This document shows positions 52,602 through 62,568 of a DNA stretch of 64,000 nucleotides, piece by piece. Position numbers and translations under genes: made by a program. Under the pieces are notes generated by a model. The model saw only the letters and a program-made list of their open reading frames with translations. It ran no database searches and was not told the DNA's origin. The stretch is from SCTD01 sp963784675 (lineage in GTDB: Bacteria; Actinomycetota; Actinomycetes; Mycobacteriales; SCTD01). Numbering within the stretch: position 1 is the first letter of the stretch; every line of letters starts with the position of its first letter. The stretch is taken from contig CAWASE010000016.1 in the NCBI GenBank assembly GCA_963784675.1, positions 92,187 through 156,186 on the forward strand. Direction: 5' to 3'.

Positions 52602-54502
52602 CCCTGCACTCGCCCGACCTGACGGAACGCAACATCGACAAGCTGGCTGAGCTGTTCCCGACCGTCGTCACGGAAGCCCTCGACGAGGACGGGCACCCGA
52701 TCCGGGCGATCGACTTCGACCTGCTTCGTCAGGAGCTTTCGGACCATGTCGTTGAGGGCCCGCAGGAGCGCTACCAACTCGATTGGCCCGGCAAGCGAGC
52801 GGCGCTGTTCGCCGCCAACGCGCCCATCGCGAAGACGCTGCGTCCCGTGCGCGAGGAGTCCGTCGACTTCGACACCACCAAGAACCTCTTCATCGAGGGC
52901 GACAACCTCGACGCGCTGAAGCTGCTCCAGGAGTCCTACCTCGGCAAGATCAAGCTGATCTACATCGACCCGCCCTACAACACGGGCAACGACTTCATCT
53001 ACGACGACGACTTCGCGCGACTCAGCGACGAGTACCTCGAGCGGTCCGGGCAGGTCGACGACGGAGGGCATCCGGCTCGTCGCCAACACCGAGTCGAACG
53101 GCCGGTTCCACTCCGACTGGCTCGAGCATGATGTACCCGCGCCTGAAGCTGGCGCGAAACCTGCTGTCCGACGACGGCGTCATCTTCGTCAGTTTCGATC
53201 GACGAGAACGAGATCGCCAACCTCGGCTCTCTGGACGAAGTCTTCGGGCGCACGAACTTCGTGCGAACGTTGGTGGATCGGCAGAAGACATCAGCCGCAA
53301 CGACTCAGCGCAGTACATCAGCGACGACCACGAGTAGATCGCTTGTCATGCACGTCGAAAGCATCTCGGCTCGTGGAACGCTGCGCGGACGCGAGGCGAT
53401 CGAGCATCACGCTGCTACACGGACTCCCGACGGCGACTCACGTGGTCGACTGGAACGCTCTGTCGCGGCGACGTCCGACAAGTCGGCCGACGAACATCCC
53501 CAACCTGTTTACGCCAGTAGCAATCCCGGATCGGGCGCAAGGAGATGCGAGGCCGCCTGTCCGACGGCATGGCAGTACTCGCAAGGACGATCGACGCAGC
53601 TGACGACGCCGAGGCGACGCATCTGATGGCGGTCGATGGAACATTCAGCGCATCACCGAATCAAGCACTTTCCGCTCGGAACAGCCAAGTGTCAACCCGC
53701 AGAACTACTCTGGCGACATCGAGCCGAGTCGGCGAGCATCCAGTCGGGAGCCACTGGAGCATCCAGCGGCTCATGGGATCTGTCGGCGAGAAGGTCTTGA
53801 CTAATCCGAAGACCGTTGCTACTGATTGAACAGCGCTAAATCGGCGAGCTGGCCTGCCGGACAGGACATCGTCCTCGACTTCTTCGCTGGCTCAGGCACG
53901 ACAGCGCACGCCGTGATGGAGCTGAACCCGACGACGGCGGCGAGCGCCGGTTCATCCGTCCAGTTGGCGAGGCCTCGACCGAGTCTCGAGCGCGGCGCGG
54001 CGACAGCAGATTCGAGACGATCGCCGCGTCGCTCGCGAGCGGTCACGGCGTGCGGGCCAGAAGCTTGCTCGACTAGAGTTCGCAAGTTGGCAGTCACGCC
54101 GATGTCGGATTCCGCGTCGCTGCGAGTCGACACGACCAAATGGCACGACGTACTTCGCACCCCCGACGGCTGGCGCAGGGCGAATTGGCGCTGTACACCG
54201 ACAGCGTCAAGCCCGACCGGATCGGCGAGGACCTGCTGTTCCAGGTTCTGCTGGACTGGGGCCTCGACCTCGCGATGCCGATCCAGCGAGATGGTCGACG
54301 GGCACAGGTCTTCGTCGTCGAGGACGACGCCTTGATCGCGTGCTTTCGACGGAGGTCAGCGACCGGTCGTGCGGCGATCGCCGAGCGCCAGCCGCTGCGC
54401 GCCGTGTTTCGCGACTCGGGGTTCGCGACCGACGCCGACCGCATCAACGCCGAGCAGATCTTCGCCGAGCGGTCGCCGGCGACCGAAGTGAAGACGATCT
54501 GA
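52589..54502 (+). CDS. mod: Type III DNA methyltransferase (Mod-like), heavily frame-broken
   Basis: About 640 codons, GTG start at 52589 (EKLTLHSPDLTERNIDKLAEL). Adenine-methyltransferase motif IV DPPY is in LIYIDPPYNTGNDFIYDDDF near residue 125, and motif I FxGxG in VLDFFAGSGTTAHAVMELN at about 53870. The C-terminus (GEDLLFQVLLDWGLDLAMPI, then NAEQIFAERSPATEVKTI) is a typical Mod end. Numerous indels lie between about 53050 and 54200, and a TAG at 53335 appears to be a substitution of a conserved Tyr codon. This is the most damaged gene of the island. It would recognise the site and methylate adenine for the Type III system. Confidence 0.7.
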
Positions 54503-54508
54503 GCCGCG

Positions 54509-57500
54509 ATGAAGTTCCAGTTCAAGATCCAGCCCTACCAGACGGATGCGGTCGACTCGGTCGTCGACTGCTTCGCCGGCCAGCCCTTAGCGGACGGGGT
54601 CAGCTATCGCATCGACCCCGGCAAGGGCGATGCAGCCGGCGCTCGCGGAACGATCGCGGGACTCCGCAACAGGGAGATCGCGCTGAGCCGGACCGCAGCT
54701 GCTCGCCAACGTGCAGTCGGTTCAGCGACGCGCAGAACATGCCGCAGTCGACGACTTGATGACCCAGCAAGGCGGGCCCGGTCAACCTGGACGTCGAGAT
54801 GGAGACGGGCACCGGCAAGACCTACGTCTACATCAAGACGATGATGGAGCTGCACAAGCGCTACGGCTGGTCGAAGTACATCGTGGTGGTCCCGAGCATC
54901 GCGATCCGTGAAGGTGTGAAGAAGAGCTTCGACATCACCGCCGAGCACTTCCAGGAGACGCTACGGAGCCAAGCCCCGCTCGTTCATCTACAACTCCAGC
55001 CACTTGCACGAGCTGGAGAGCTTCTCCTCCGACGCCGGCGTGCAGGTGATGATCATCAACATCCAGGCGTTCAACTCGAGCGGCAAGGACAACCGCCGGA
55101 TCTACGACGAGCTCGATGACTTCCAGTCGCGCAAGCCGATCGACGTGATCGCGGCGAACCGGCCGATCGTGATCATCGACGAGCCCCAGAAGATCGGCAG
55201 CCGCCAAGGCCCTGGACTCGCTGAGCATACTTCAAGCCGCTGTTCCTGCTGCGCTACTCGGCAACCCACAAGGTCGAGCACAACAAGGTCCATCGCCTCG
55301 ATGCCCTCGACGCCTACAACCAGAGCTGGTCAAGAGGATCGCTGTCCGCGGGATCACGGTGAAGGGACTGGCCGGCAGCACGGCGTACCTGTACCTGGAC
55401 GCGCATCGAGATCGCCAAGGGCGCCAAGCCCCAGGCCCGCGTCGAGATGGAGGTGCAGACTCAAGGCGGGATCAAGCGTCAGATGAAGCGGCTCGAGCTG
55501 GGCTCGAACCTGCACGACCTCTCGGGCGGCATCGAGGCCTACAAGCCGGAGGCAAGCGCTGTTCGTCACGAACATCGACGCGAACCGCGACATCATCGAG
55601 CTCAGCAACGGTGACGAGGTCGCCGCGGGTCAGATCACCGAGGACGTGACCGAGGCCGCCAAGCGGCGGATCCAGCTTCGCGAAGTGATCCGTGCCCACC
55701 TGGACAAGGAACGGGAGCTGTTCGCGCAGGGGATCAAGGTGCTGTCGCTGTTCTTCATCGACGAGGTCGTCAAGTACCGCGACTACAGCCGTGAGGACAC
55801 GCTCGGTGAGTACGCCCGCTGGTTCGAGGAGGAGTACGAGACCCAGAGTCGCCGACTACCTCAGCCAGCTCCCCTTCGAAGCGCGAGGACTACCGCACTC
55901 ACCTCGAAGGGCATCGCCGTGCGGGACGACCCACGAGGGCTACTTCTCCATCGACAAGAAGGCCAACCGGATGGTCGATGGCGAAATGCACAAGACCGGT
56001 GACGAGAAGGGCCAGTCCAAGGACGTCGACGCCTACGACCTCATCCTCAGGGACAAGGAGCGCTTGCTCTCATTCGCGGAGCCGGTCCGGTTCATCTTCT
56101 CCCACTCCGCCCTGCGTGAAGGCTGGGACAACCCGAACGTGTTCACGATGGGGATGCTCAAGAAGAGCGACAACACCGTCTCCCGCAGGCAGGAGATCGG
56201 CCGAGGCCTTCGTCTCGTCGGTGAACCAGCAGGGCGAACGGATGGACAACCCTGTCACCGTGCACGACATCAACGAACTCACTGTCGTCACCGACGAGTC
56301 CTACACGGACTTCGTCGCAGGGCTGCAGAAGGAGATCAGCGAGTCGCTCGCAGCTCGGCCCCGCAAGGCGACTGAGAAGTACTTCATCGGAAAGACCATC
56401 ATCACGCCGGACGGCGAGTCGATCATCGAGGCGAAGCTCGCGAAGATCATCCACAACTACCTCGTCAAGAACGACTACGTCGACGATGACGATCAGCTGA
56501 CGGAGACCTACAAGGCCGCGCGCGACTCTGGGACCGAGGCGGTGCCAGCCTCCGACGACCTGAAGCCACTGCTCGCCAGCGTCCTAAAGGTGGTGGACGC
56601 GGTCTACCTCAACCTCCCGGTTGCCTCCGACGGGCGTAAGCCCAAGTCGATCCCGCTCAACGACAACTTCGAGAAGAAGGAGTTCATCGAGCTCTGGAAG
56701 CGCATCAACCACAAGGCCGTCTACCAGGTCGAGTTCGACTCCGGGGAGCTCGTGGACAAGTGCGTGATCGCCCTCGATGCCCATCTCAAGGTCGCCGGGA
56801 TGCAGTACGTCGTCCAGAAGGGCGAGCAGAAGTCAGACCTCGATGCCGACGACTTGTCGTCCGGGGCTGGCTTCGCGGTAACGAGCACGAGCACCGAGGT
56901 GGAGGCGCTCACGGCATCGTCCCAGGTGAAGTACGACCTGCTCGGGGAGATCACCGAGAAGACCCAGCTGACGCGGCGGACGGTCACCCAGATCCTGACC
57001 AAGATCCGGCCGACGACGTTCCTGAAGTTCCGACAGAACCCTGAGCAGTTCATCACCGAGTGCGCCCGACTCATCAACGAGCAGAAGGCCACGGTCATCA
57101 TCGAGCACCTGACCTACGACACGCTCGATGACTGCTACGACAACTCGATCTTCACCGCGAACCAAACGAAGCAGGACTTCACGAACGCCGGCGCGAAGCT
57201 CAAGCGGCACATCTACGACTACGTCATCACCGACTCCCAGACCGAACGGGACTTCGTGGCCGAGCTCGACACCAGCGAAGAGGTCGTCGTCTACGCCAAG
57301 CTCCCACGCGGCTTCTTCATCCCCACGCCGGTGGGTGACTACAACCCCGACTGGGCGGTGGCCTTCAAGGAGGGCACGCGTCAAGCACGTCTACTTCGTC
57401 GCCGAGACCAAGGGGTCCTTGTCCTCGATGCAGCTGCGCGAAGTCGAGAAGTCCAAGATCGAGTGCGCCCGCAAGTTCTTCGCCGAGATCAGCGCCAAGG

Positions 57501-57574
57501 CCGAAGACGGCGGCGTGAAGTACGACGTGGTCACCGACTACGCGACGCTGCGTGCGCTTGTGTCGGCTCCCTGA
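54509..57574 (+). CDS. res: Type III restriction helicase-nuclease (Res-like), several frame breaks
   Basis: About 1020 codons, ATG at 54509. The N-terminus KFQFKIQPYQTDAVDSVVDCF is typical of Type III Res proteins. Walker A is METGTGKTYVYIKT (about 54800), the DEAD-box variant VIIDEPQKIG is at about 55175, motif V region REGWDNPNVFTMGMLKKSDNTVSRRQEIGRGLRL at 56115-56215, and the C-terminal PD-(D/E)XK nuclease has GDYNPDWAVAF followed by VAETKGSLSSM at 57340-57420. Breaks occur near 54725, 54965, 55200, 55330, 55400, 55550, 55850, 55920, 56215 and 57375. The segment 56220-57370 is intact. It needs Mod to cut DNA. Confidence 0.72.
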
Positions 57575-57854
57575 ACGTGCCGGACTTCTGGAGACCCGAA
57601 GGAATCCCGGTGGCTGTCGAGCACCTCGCAGCTCCCTGCCACTCCACTCGTACAATCAGGTTTGCTGGCACGTCGTCGGCACCCTGGGATGTGCCTCACC
57701 GCCGCTCCAGGGACGCAACTCCCGAGGCCGCCACCACCTGGGCGGTACGCAGGCCTGCCGACCAAGTCCTTGGACTTGGTGGGCACTCGGGTCCGTGGGG
57801 TCCGCCGACGTTCGGAACCTTCAGCACGGACAGGCCCGTGAAGGGATTCACTGG

Positions 57855-58645
57855 GTGACGTCCATCGTTGGCGGGTCGGCGTCATTGCGGGCCAGCCTCC
57901 GTCTACATCGCAAGCGATAGTCGAATCAGCTGGTCTCCGTCGCAGACCTGGGACCGCGGTAGAAAGGTCTTCGCGTCGTACGCCGCCCCGTACGTATTCG
58001 GATTCTGCGGCGACGTTGTGTTTCCAGCAATTGCGCTCCCGTCGATTCTCGAGCAGATTGCTTCTACCACGATCTCACTCGATCCTCGGGCGCCTTTTGG
58101 TGAGATCGGGAGCCAGATCAGGCGACTCTGGAAGGGTTATCCGAAGCAACAGCATCGCGACTTCTCAATCATCATGGCCGCCCGAACCGGCGAAAGCCTG
58201 AACTCCCGATTTTCGGTCTCGATCATGACGTTCAAGGCAAGCGATGAGACATGGGACGTACGCGACGGAGTGATCCCGCAATCCTCCTCCAGCCTGCATA
58301 TCGATGGAAGCGGCGCTGCCGAGATTCGCGCAGCAGAACAACTCTGGCAAGCGAGCGAGCATGCAGCGACCAGTCGTGCGGTCTTCAGTGCGTTCTGTGA
58401 ATCCATGCAACATGGCCGCGATCCGCTGACCCCGGAGGTGGACCCCAACTTGTAGGACTTCGCCGAGTAGGAAAGGGCGAGAACTACGGGGTCGTGTACG
58501 ACGGGCATCGTTACCTGGCCGGCGCGCTTGTGAGCCGAGCTGCGCCGCCGCATCGACGATCCCATGGTTCAACGAACTCTTCGAGCGCTACGACGGCGCA
58601 AGCATGACCAAACTGGTCACGGCCCAGCGCCACCTGCCTCGCTGA
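57855..58645 (+). CDS. Ntn-hydrolase-like protein (frame breaks)
   Basis: About 260 codons from GTG 57855 (TSIVG) through GPASVYIASDSRISW, WDRGRKVFASYAAPYVFGFCGDVVFPAIALPSIL and a C-terminal YGVVYDGHRYLAGALVSR to a TGA at 58645. The overall look, with an N-terminal Thr-Ser and ASDSRISW, recalls proteasome-like Ntn hydrolases (N-terminal Thr nucleophile). Breaks are near 57895, 58437 and 58553. It has a visibly lower G+C than its neighbours. Its position after the Type III genes suggests an accessory or independent defence function; activity is not established. Confidence 0.5.
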
Positions 58646-58806
58646 GCGTCTGAGCTCGGAGTGTGTCTGTGTCGCTTACGCACAGCGATTTTCCTGCACC
58701 GGATCAACTAGGGCTGCCATGACCTTAGCGTTTCACGACTCAAGCCCCCTTGAACGGGATGGGCAGCGTCCCCACTCAACGTCGCACGCTGAGGAAGGAT
58801 GACGAC

Positions 58807-59279
58807 GTGGCGGTGTGGACGGTCAAGGGCGGGCAACAGGGCGACTCTAGGGTGCCTGTTGTCGCTTGGCTTGCTAGGCGGGGGATGGAGCCGGCTTGGC
58901 TCTTTGGCCGGGATCGATTCACGAGAGCAGTTGGCAAGCACGTACGCCCTGGCTTACCCCGAGATTGCCTATCGCGCCGCGACCACGTACATCGCGCAAC
59001 TGTGGTCTCTCATCGCGCGGATGGAGATCGGTGAACTGGTCGTGCTGCCGCTCAAGACCACGCGCCTCATTGCCGTTGGAATGTATCGCCGGCCCCGATC
59101 AACATCGTGTTGACCTAGGCGTCGACCTGAGGCACGTCAGACCAGTGGAATGGACACGACGCGACGTGCCACGGGAGGCGTTCGCAGCCGATCTCATCCA
59201 CTCGTTCGGCACCGCCCTCACCATCGGTCAGGTGCGGCGTGATGACGCCGAGGAGCGGGTCCTCGCCGCGCTTCGCTGA
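58807..59279 (+). CDS. Mrr N-terminal-like domain protein (frame breaks)
   Basis: About 155 codons from GTG 58807 (VAVWTVKGG), with AGGAAGGA upstream. Segments LGLLGGGWSRLGSL, YIAQLWSLIARMEIGELVVLPLKTTRLIAVG and DLRHVRPVEWTRRDVPREAFAADLIHSFGTALTIGQVRRDDAEERV match the N-terminal domain of restriction-system (Mrr-like) proteins, a PUA/EVE-like fold that reads modified bases. No nuclease domain follows before the TGA at 59279. Breaks are near 58850 and 59080. Either a truncated restriction enzyme or a stand-alone reader domain. Confidence 0.6.
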
Positions 59280-59618
59280 TTCGGCGATGCGTGCCCTCGC
59301 CGCACCACCTGGGGAGCCGAGGCGAAGGCTTGCGGAGCGCTTGACCTCGATACCGCAGGAGCCATCTGGCGTCCGGTAGTCGACAGTCGGTGTAGGCCCG
59401 GGCGCGATTCTGTCCAGGGAGACGCCGAACTCACGCTCCAAGACAAGGCGGGCCTCCATCCGCTCGTCAGGGTTTCTCAGGCTCTGGTCGACCGGACTTG
59501 CGAAGCCAAGCTCATCCAAGCCTGGCTGGCCGAGCCTGACCACACAGTTGTACCCCCCCTTCGGGGGTACGGCGCGGGTGGTCCGCGCGGTCGGTGTAGC
59601 CCTCGTCTGGGGCGACAT
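59115..59618 (-). CDS. Possible PD-(D/E)XK nuclease-like small protein
   Basis: An open frame of 167 codons. The upstream part (RMEARLVLEREFGVSLDRIAPGPTPTVDYRTPDGSCGIEVKRS, about 59340-59460) has a D-x-n-E-V-K pattern of a PD-(D/E)XK active site. Its last 165 bases run antisense through the Mrr-like gene, so the true 3' end may be earlier, near 59280. No family is certain, and the frame could be fortuitous. Confidence 0.35.
   Translation of the reverse strand: MSPQTRATPTARTTRAVPPKGGYNCVVRLGQPGLDELGFASPVDQSLRNPDERMEARLVLEREFGVSLDRIAPGPTPTVDYRTPDGSCGIEVKRSASLRLGSPGGAARARIAESAKRGEDPLLGVITPHLTDGEGGAERVDEIGCERLPWHVASCPFHWSDVPQVDA
59550..59570. repeat. GTACCCCC/GGGGGTAC hairpin
   Basis: Perfect 8-base inverted arms (59550-59557, 59563-59570) with a 5-base loop. 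It may be a terminator-like hairpin or part of the N-terminal codons of the minus-strand frame. No poly-U tract follows on either strand. Confidence 0.4.
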
Positions 59619-59775
59619 GGGGGACGAGCAAGCCGACCTGAAGGTCGTTCGGAGACCGAAGCCTGCCGCGATACCGAGCCACGCAAGGCGCCGTTACGCG
59701 CGCGTTCCACTCGTCCGATCGGTGCGATGGACCGGCACCAACGCCGGTCTCGGCCCGCCCGGAAGCTGATCAGCA

Positions 59776-59823
59776 GATCCGGGACACGATCCGGGACGTA
59801 ATCCGGGACGTGATCCGGGACGT
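59776..59823. repeat. Four 12-base tandem repeats (iteron-like)
   Basis: Four consecutive 12-base units based on GATCCGGGACGT (units at 59776, 59788, 59800 and 59812; the first ends in AC and the third begins with A). They end 20 bases before the ATG of the DnaB-N gene. Exact 12-base periodicity next to a replication-type gene is what initiator iterons or a promoter operator array look like. Confidence 0.7.
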
Positions 59824-59843
59824 CGCGGGCGCACGGTGCCCGC

Positions 59844-60410
59844 ATGACGACAGACCTGAGCCCCGAGTACGCCACTCTTGGCGGGCTGCTGCTGGCCCCA
59901 AGAACGCTCGGTGAGGTGCAGCGGTGGCTGCGCCCAGAGGACTTCGCCGGGACGGCGACCCGCCTGACGTACTCCCTGATCCTCGCGATGGACGCCCGTG
60001 GGGTTCCGGTGGACCCGGTGACCGTGCAGGCGGAGATGCGCCGCCAGGGCCTGCTCCGTCGGGACGGCTACCCGACGATGGAGCTCGTCCGCATGGTGGA
60101 GGCCGTCCCGGTGCCGGCCGCCACGGCGTACTACGCGCGACTGGTCTTGACCGAGTCCATCGCCAGGGGCGTTCAGTCACTGGGCAAGCGCCTGGAGCAG
60201 CTCGGCTCCACGCCTCGTGACCCCGAGGACCTGTTCGGCGCCGTTGCTGAACAACTGCGGTCGGTCGACGCGGTGCGCCGCCGCTGGAACCTTGCCTCCG
60301 GACAGGACGTGCCGGAGATGCCCGCCGGAAGCTCACGGGAACCGGTGGCGCTCAAGCAGGCACTCGCCGAGCTGGACCCTCCTTGGCGAAGGCGAGACCT
60401 CGCGTCGTGA
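59844..60410 (+). CDS. DnaB-like helicase N-terminal domain protein
   Basis: A 188-residue protein with the DnaB N-terminal domain only (LSPEYATLGGLLLAPRTLGEVQRWLRPEDFAG, then LVRMVEAVPVPAATAYYARLVLTESIARGVQSLGKRLEQL). There is no Walker A or RecA fold, so it is not a helicase. Such stand-alone domains occur in actinobacterial integrative elements and phages and may interact with primase. The ATG at 59844 is the start. The tandem repeats lie just upstream, so it may be regulated by them. Confidence 0.7.
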   Translation: MTTDLSPEYATLGGLLLAPRTLGEVQRWLRPEDFAGTATRLTYSLILAMDARGVPVDPVTVQAEMRRQGLLRRDGYPTMELVRMVEAVPVPAATAYYARLVLTESIARGVQSLGKRLEQLGSTPRDPEDLFGAVAEQLRSVDAVRRRWNLASGQDVPEMPAGSSREPVALKQALAELDPPWRRRDLAS

Positions 60411-60575
60411 TCTCCATCGGCCGGCTTTCCAACGCCACGGCCGCGGCGGACTACCTACGACGGCGACCCTCCCGCCGCGACCCGCCGAAACGGCGCCCAG
60501 CCCCTGGCGGGTACTTGACTCGGACTGCTGTGAGAGCGAGGCGGCCACCGCGAACTAAAGGAGGCCGGCGATACC

Positions 60576-60835
60576 TTGATCACCATGACTACCCCGTACT
60601 TCTGCGACGAGTGCGAGGAGTTCAAGTGCGCCGCGCACCAAAGCGCCTCGTGCCCGTCCATCCCAAACGGGTCCTATACCGCAGGAACCCGAACCCCGCC
60701 GTGTGGAAGGGCGAGCCAGGGCGGATCCACATCAAGGGCGGCTGCTGGGACGCGGAGCAGCACTGGGACCGGTGGGAGGACACCGAGCTCACGCCCGAGA
60801 ACCACTCGCTGCTCTGCAAGAACTGCGACCGATGA
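60576..60835 (+). CDS. Small zinc-ribbon-like protein (one frame break)
   Basis: About 85 codons. The N-terminal part (TTPYFCDECEEFKCAAHQ) has C-x2-C and a further Cys and His; the C-terminal part (GRIHIKGGCWDAEQHWDRWEDTELTPENHSLLCKNCDR) ends in C-x2-C. A break near 60640 joins them. AAAGGAGG at 60557-60564 fits the TTG start at 60576 better than the ATG at 60585. The stop overlaps the next ATG (ATGA). Confidence 0.5.
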
Positions 60836-61446
60836 CGACGGCAGACACGAAGTACGAGCAGATGCTGCACTGGCTCGCTCTGCGGGAGGGCAAGGCCTTT
60901 CACCGCAACGAGTTCGCGCAGGCCTTCGACTCGACCCTGACCAAAGTCGGCTTCACGCTCTCGAGATTGAGGAAGGGCGGTGTGGTCAGCCAAGACCGGC
61001 ACACCGGGGTACTGGCGGCGGCCGACCTGACCGTCAGCCGGGAGGAGTGCAACCGATTGGCCGAGCTGCGCAAGGAGAGCACGTTCAACCCGGCGCTCGG
61101 CTCCGGCGGCGACGTTCCGCAAACGGAAGAGGAGCGCGCCGCCGCCCGCGCTGCGCTGCGTCGCCGCGACTTGCGCGAGCTGCGGCACGGTCCACCCAGG
61201 CGAGTGCTGACAAGACGACCACAACACAACGGGAGATCTGCAATGAAGATGATGAAGAAGGACATCGGCAAGAGCGTCTACGACGTGCGCCCTGTGACGC
61301 CGTCCGATGGCGAGCGCGTCTGCCTGCTGTACGGCGAGTGCGGCCGCCCTGCGGTCGTCCTGGCCGACGGCCACGACAAGGGCAAGCGGCACTTCCTGTG
61401 CCAACTGCACCTCGACACAAAGTGGGTGGAGGTGCAGGCGTCCTGA
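60832..61446 (+). CDS. Hypothetical protein, possibly two fused small genes
   Basis: A 204-codon open frame. The first part (KYEQMLHWLALREGKAFHRNEFAQAF, then TLSRLRKGGVVSQDRHTGVLAAADL) looks like a winged helix-turn-helix. A second ATG at about 61243, preceded by CGGGAG, starts a 67-residue basic region (KMMKKDIGKSVYDVRPV) with a CGRP and two further Cys/His (C-x-n-C-x-L-H) that may bind zinc. The two parts may be separate genes. Coding is supported by overlap with the previous gene and even codon use. Confidence 0.5.
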   Translation: MTTADTKYEQMLHWLALREGKAFHRNEFAQAFDSTLTKVGFTLSRLRKGGVVSQDRHTGVLAAADLTVSREECNRLAELRKESTFNPALGSGGDVPQTEEERAAARAALRRRDLRELRHGPPRRVLTRRPQHNGRSAMKMMKKDIGKSVYDVRPVTPSDGERVCLLYGECGRPAVVLADGHDKGKRHFLCQLHLDTKWVEVQAS

Positions 61447-61570
61447 CGCCCACGAACTGGGTCGGGCCGCACGGCGCGAGCACCGGCAAGGACGAGGCAG
61501 CCGCGTCCACCGCGTCGACAACCCTTGCAGCAGGCGTCTGCGGAGAACCAGCGGCACGGGACCCGGCGTC

Positions 61571-61651
61571 GTGCTGATCCACGAGAAGGGCGAGTACGGC
61601 AGCATCTGCGGCCGGTGCTCCATTACCGACGTCAAGTGCTGCGATGGGTAG
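61571..61651 (+). CDS. Very small Cys-containing open frame (26 aa)
   Basis: GTG at 61571 opens a 26-residue frame (HEKGEYGSICGRCSITDVKCCDG) containing C-x2-C and CC. It overlaps the next ATG (61644). It may be a small zinc-binding peptide or the end of a broken gene. Weak support. Confidence 0.25.
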   Translation: MLIHEKGEYGSICGRCSITDVKCCDG

Positions 61652-62398
61652 CAGCGGCCCGGGCCAAGAGGTCGGTCAGCGCATCGAGGTGGCCCAGCGC
61701 CTCATCCTCGACAACATCGATGAGCATCCGACGTACGGGATGACGCTCGATCGGGTTCAGGCGTACTACCCCACGCTGAAGCGAGATCAATGCTTGAAGG
61801 CGCTCAACGCAGCTGAACTCGATCTCGAGCGGGCAGGCGCCATCGCCTTCCACTCGGATGGTTGCTTCTGGAGACCCGGTGATTTTCCAGGCGGCGACGC
61901 GGATCCGTGTCCGCCGGTCAAGGTTGCTGATGGATCAGGCGCCTGCAGTGGCCACCGCCTACCAAGCGGAGCCGCACTCTCTGGGAAACGTTCGTCGAGC
62001 TGGGCTGTTACCGGCACTGCGACGTTCGCGACGCAATTCACGAGGTACTAAAGCCGCAGGGACTCATCGAGAATCGTGGCGTAGGCAACTGGTTCTGGCT
62101 CGCGGACCCAACGATCGCCGAGCACTACGATCATGAGGAAGCGATCGGCGCCGTGAGTCCGGCCGACCGTCAGACGGAACAGGATCTCGTCGACGCGTAT
62201 GTCACGTGGCTGGGCCGCGATATCCGCCCGCATCGCTTCGTCAAACCATCGAGGAAGCCGATCTGTACGACGAGACGCGGGCTCTCCTCGTTGAGGCGAA
62301 GGCGTCTGCCAAACGCGGTCGTCGGCGCTCACGCCGCTGGCCAGGCGCTCGACCACCCGCTCGCTCGGCGTAGCTTGGACGTCGATCAAGTCCGGTAA
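61644..62398 (+). pseudogene. PD-(D/E)XK-like nuclease, multiple frame breaks
   Basis: N-terminal part from ATG 61644 (GQRIEVAQRLILDNIDEHPTYGMTLDRVQAYYP, likely a helix-turn-helix). A second segment in another frame reads LWETFVELGCYRHCDVRDAIHEV to DAYVTWLGRDIRPHRF, and a third reads TIEEADLYDETRALLVEAKASA, then AAGQALDHPLA. The LLVEAKAS with upstream DLYDE looks like the D-x-n-E-x-K catalytic core of a nuclease. Breaks are near 61905, 62243 and 62315. The sequence between blocks is recognisable in parts, so decay or indel errors are both possible. Confidence 0.45.
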
Positions 62399-62568
62399 GT
62401 CTTGCTCCCCGCCGGCTTGTCGGTGAGGACCCTCTGCATCTTCCTGCGGATCGAGTAACGTTTGGTCTCATCTGGCGGATGGCGCCGACGGCTTTCGGCG
62501 AGGCCCTGACATAGGCACCGCGAACCGGACACTGCGGAACGAGCGCCGGTCGAGCAGGCGCGGGAGCG

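Noticed and set aside
59548..59769. Small plus-strand gene after the hairpin
   Set aside because: No Shine-Dalgarno sequence and antisense-like composition; nothing supports coding beyond an open frame.
62048..62389. Minus-strand frame of 113 codons
   Set aside because: Antisense to the recognisable nuclease-like frames on the plus strand, with no motif of its own.
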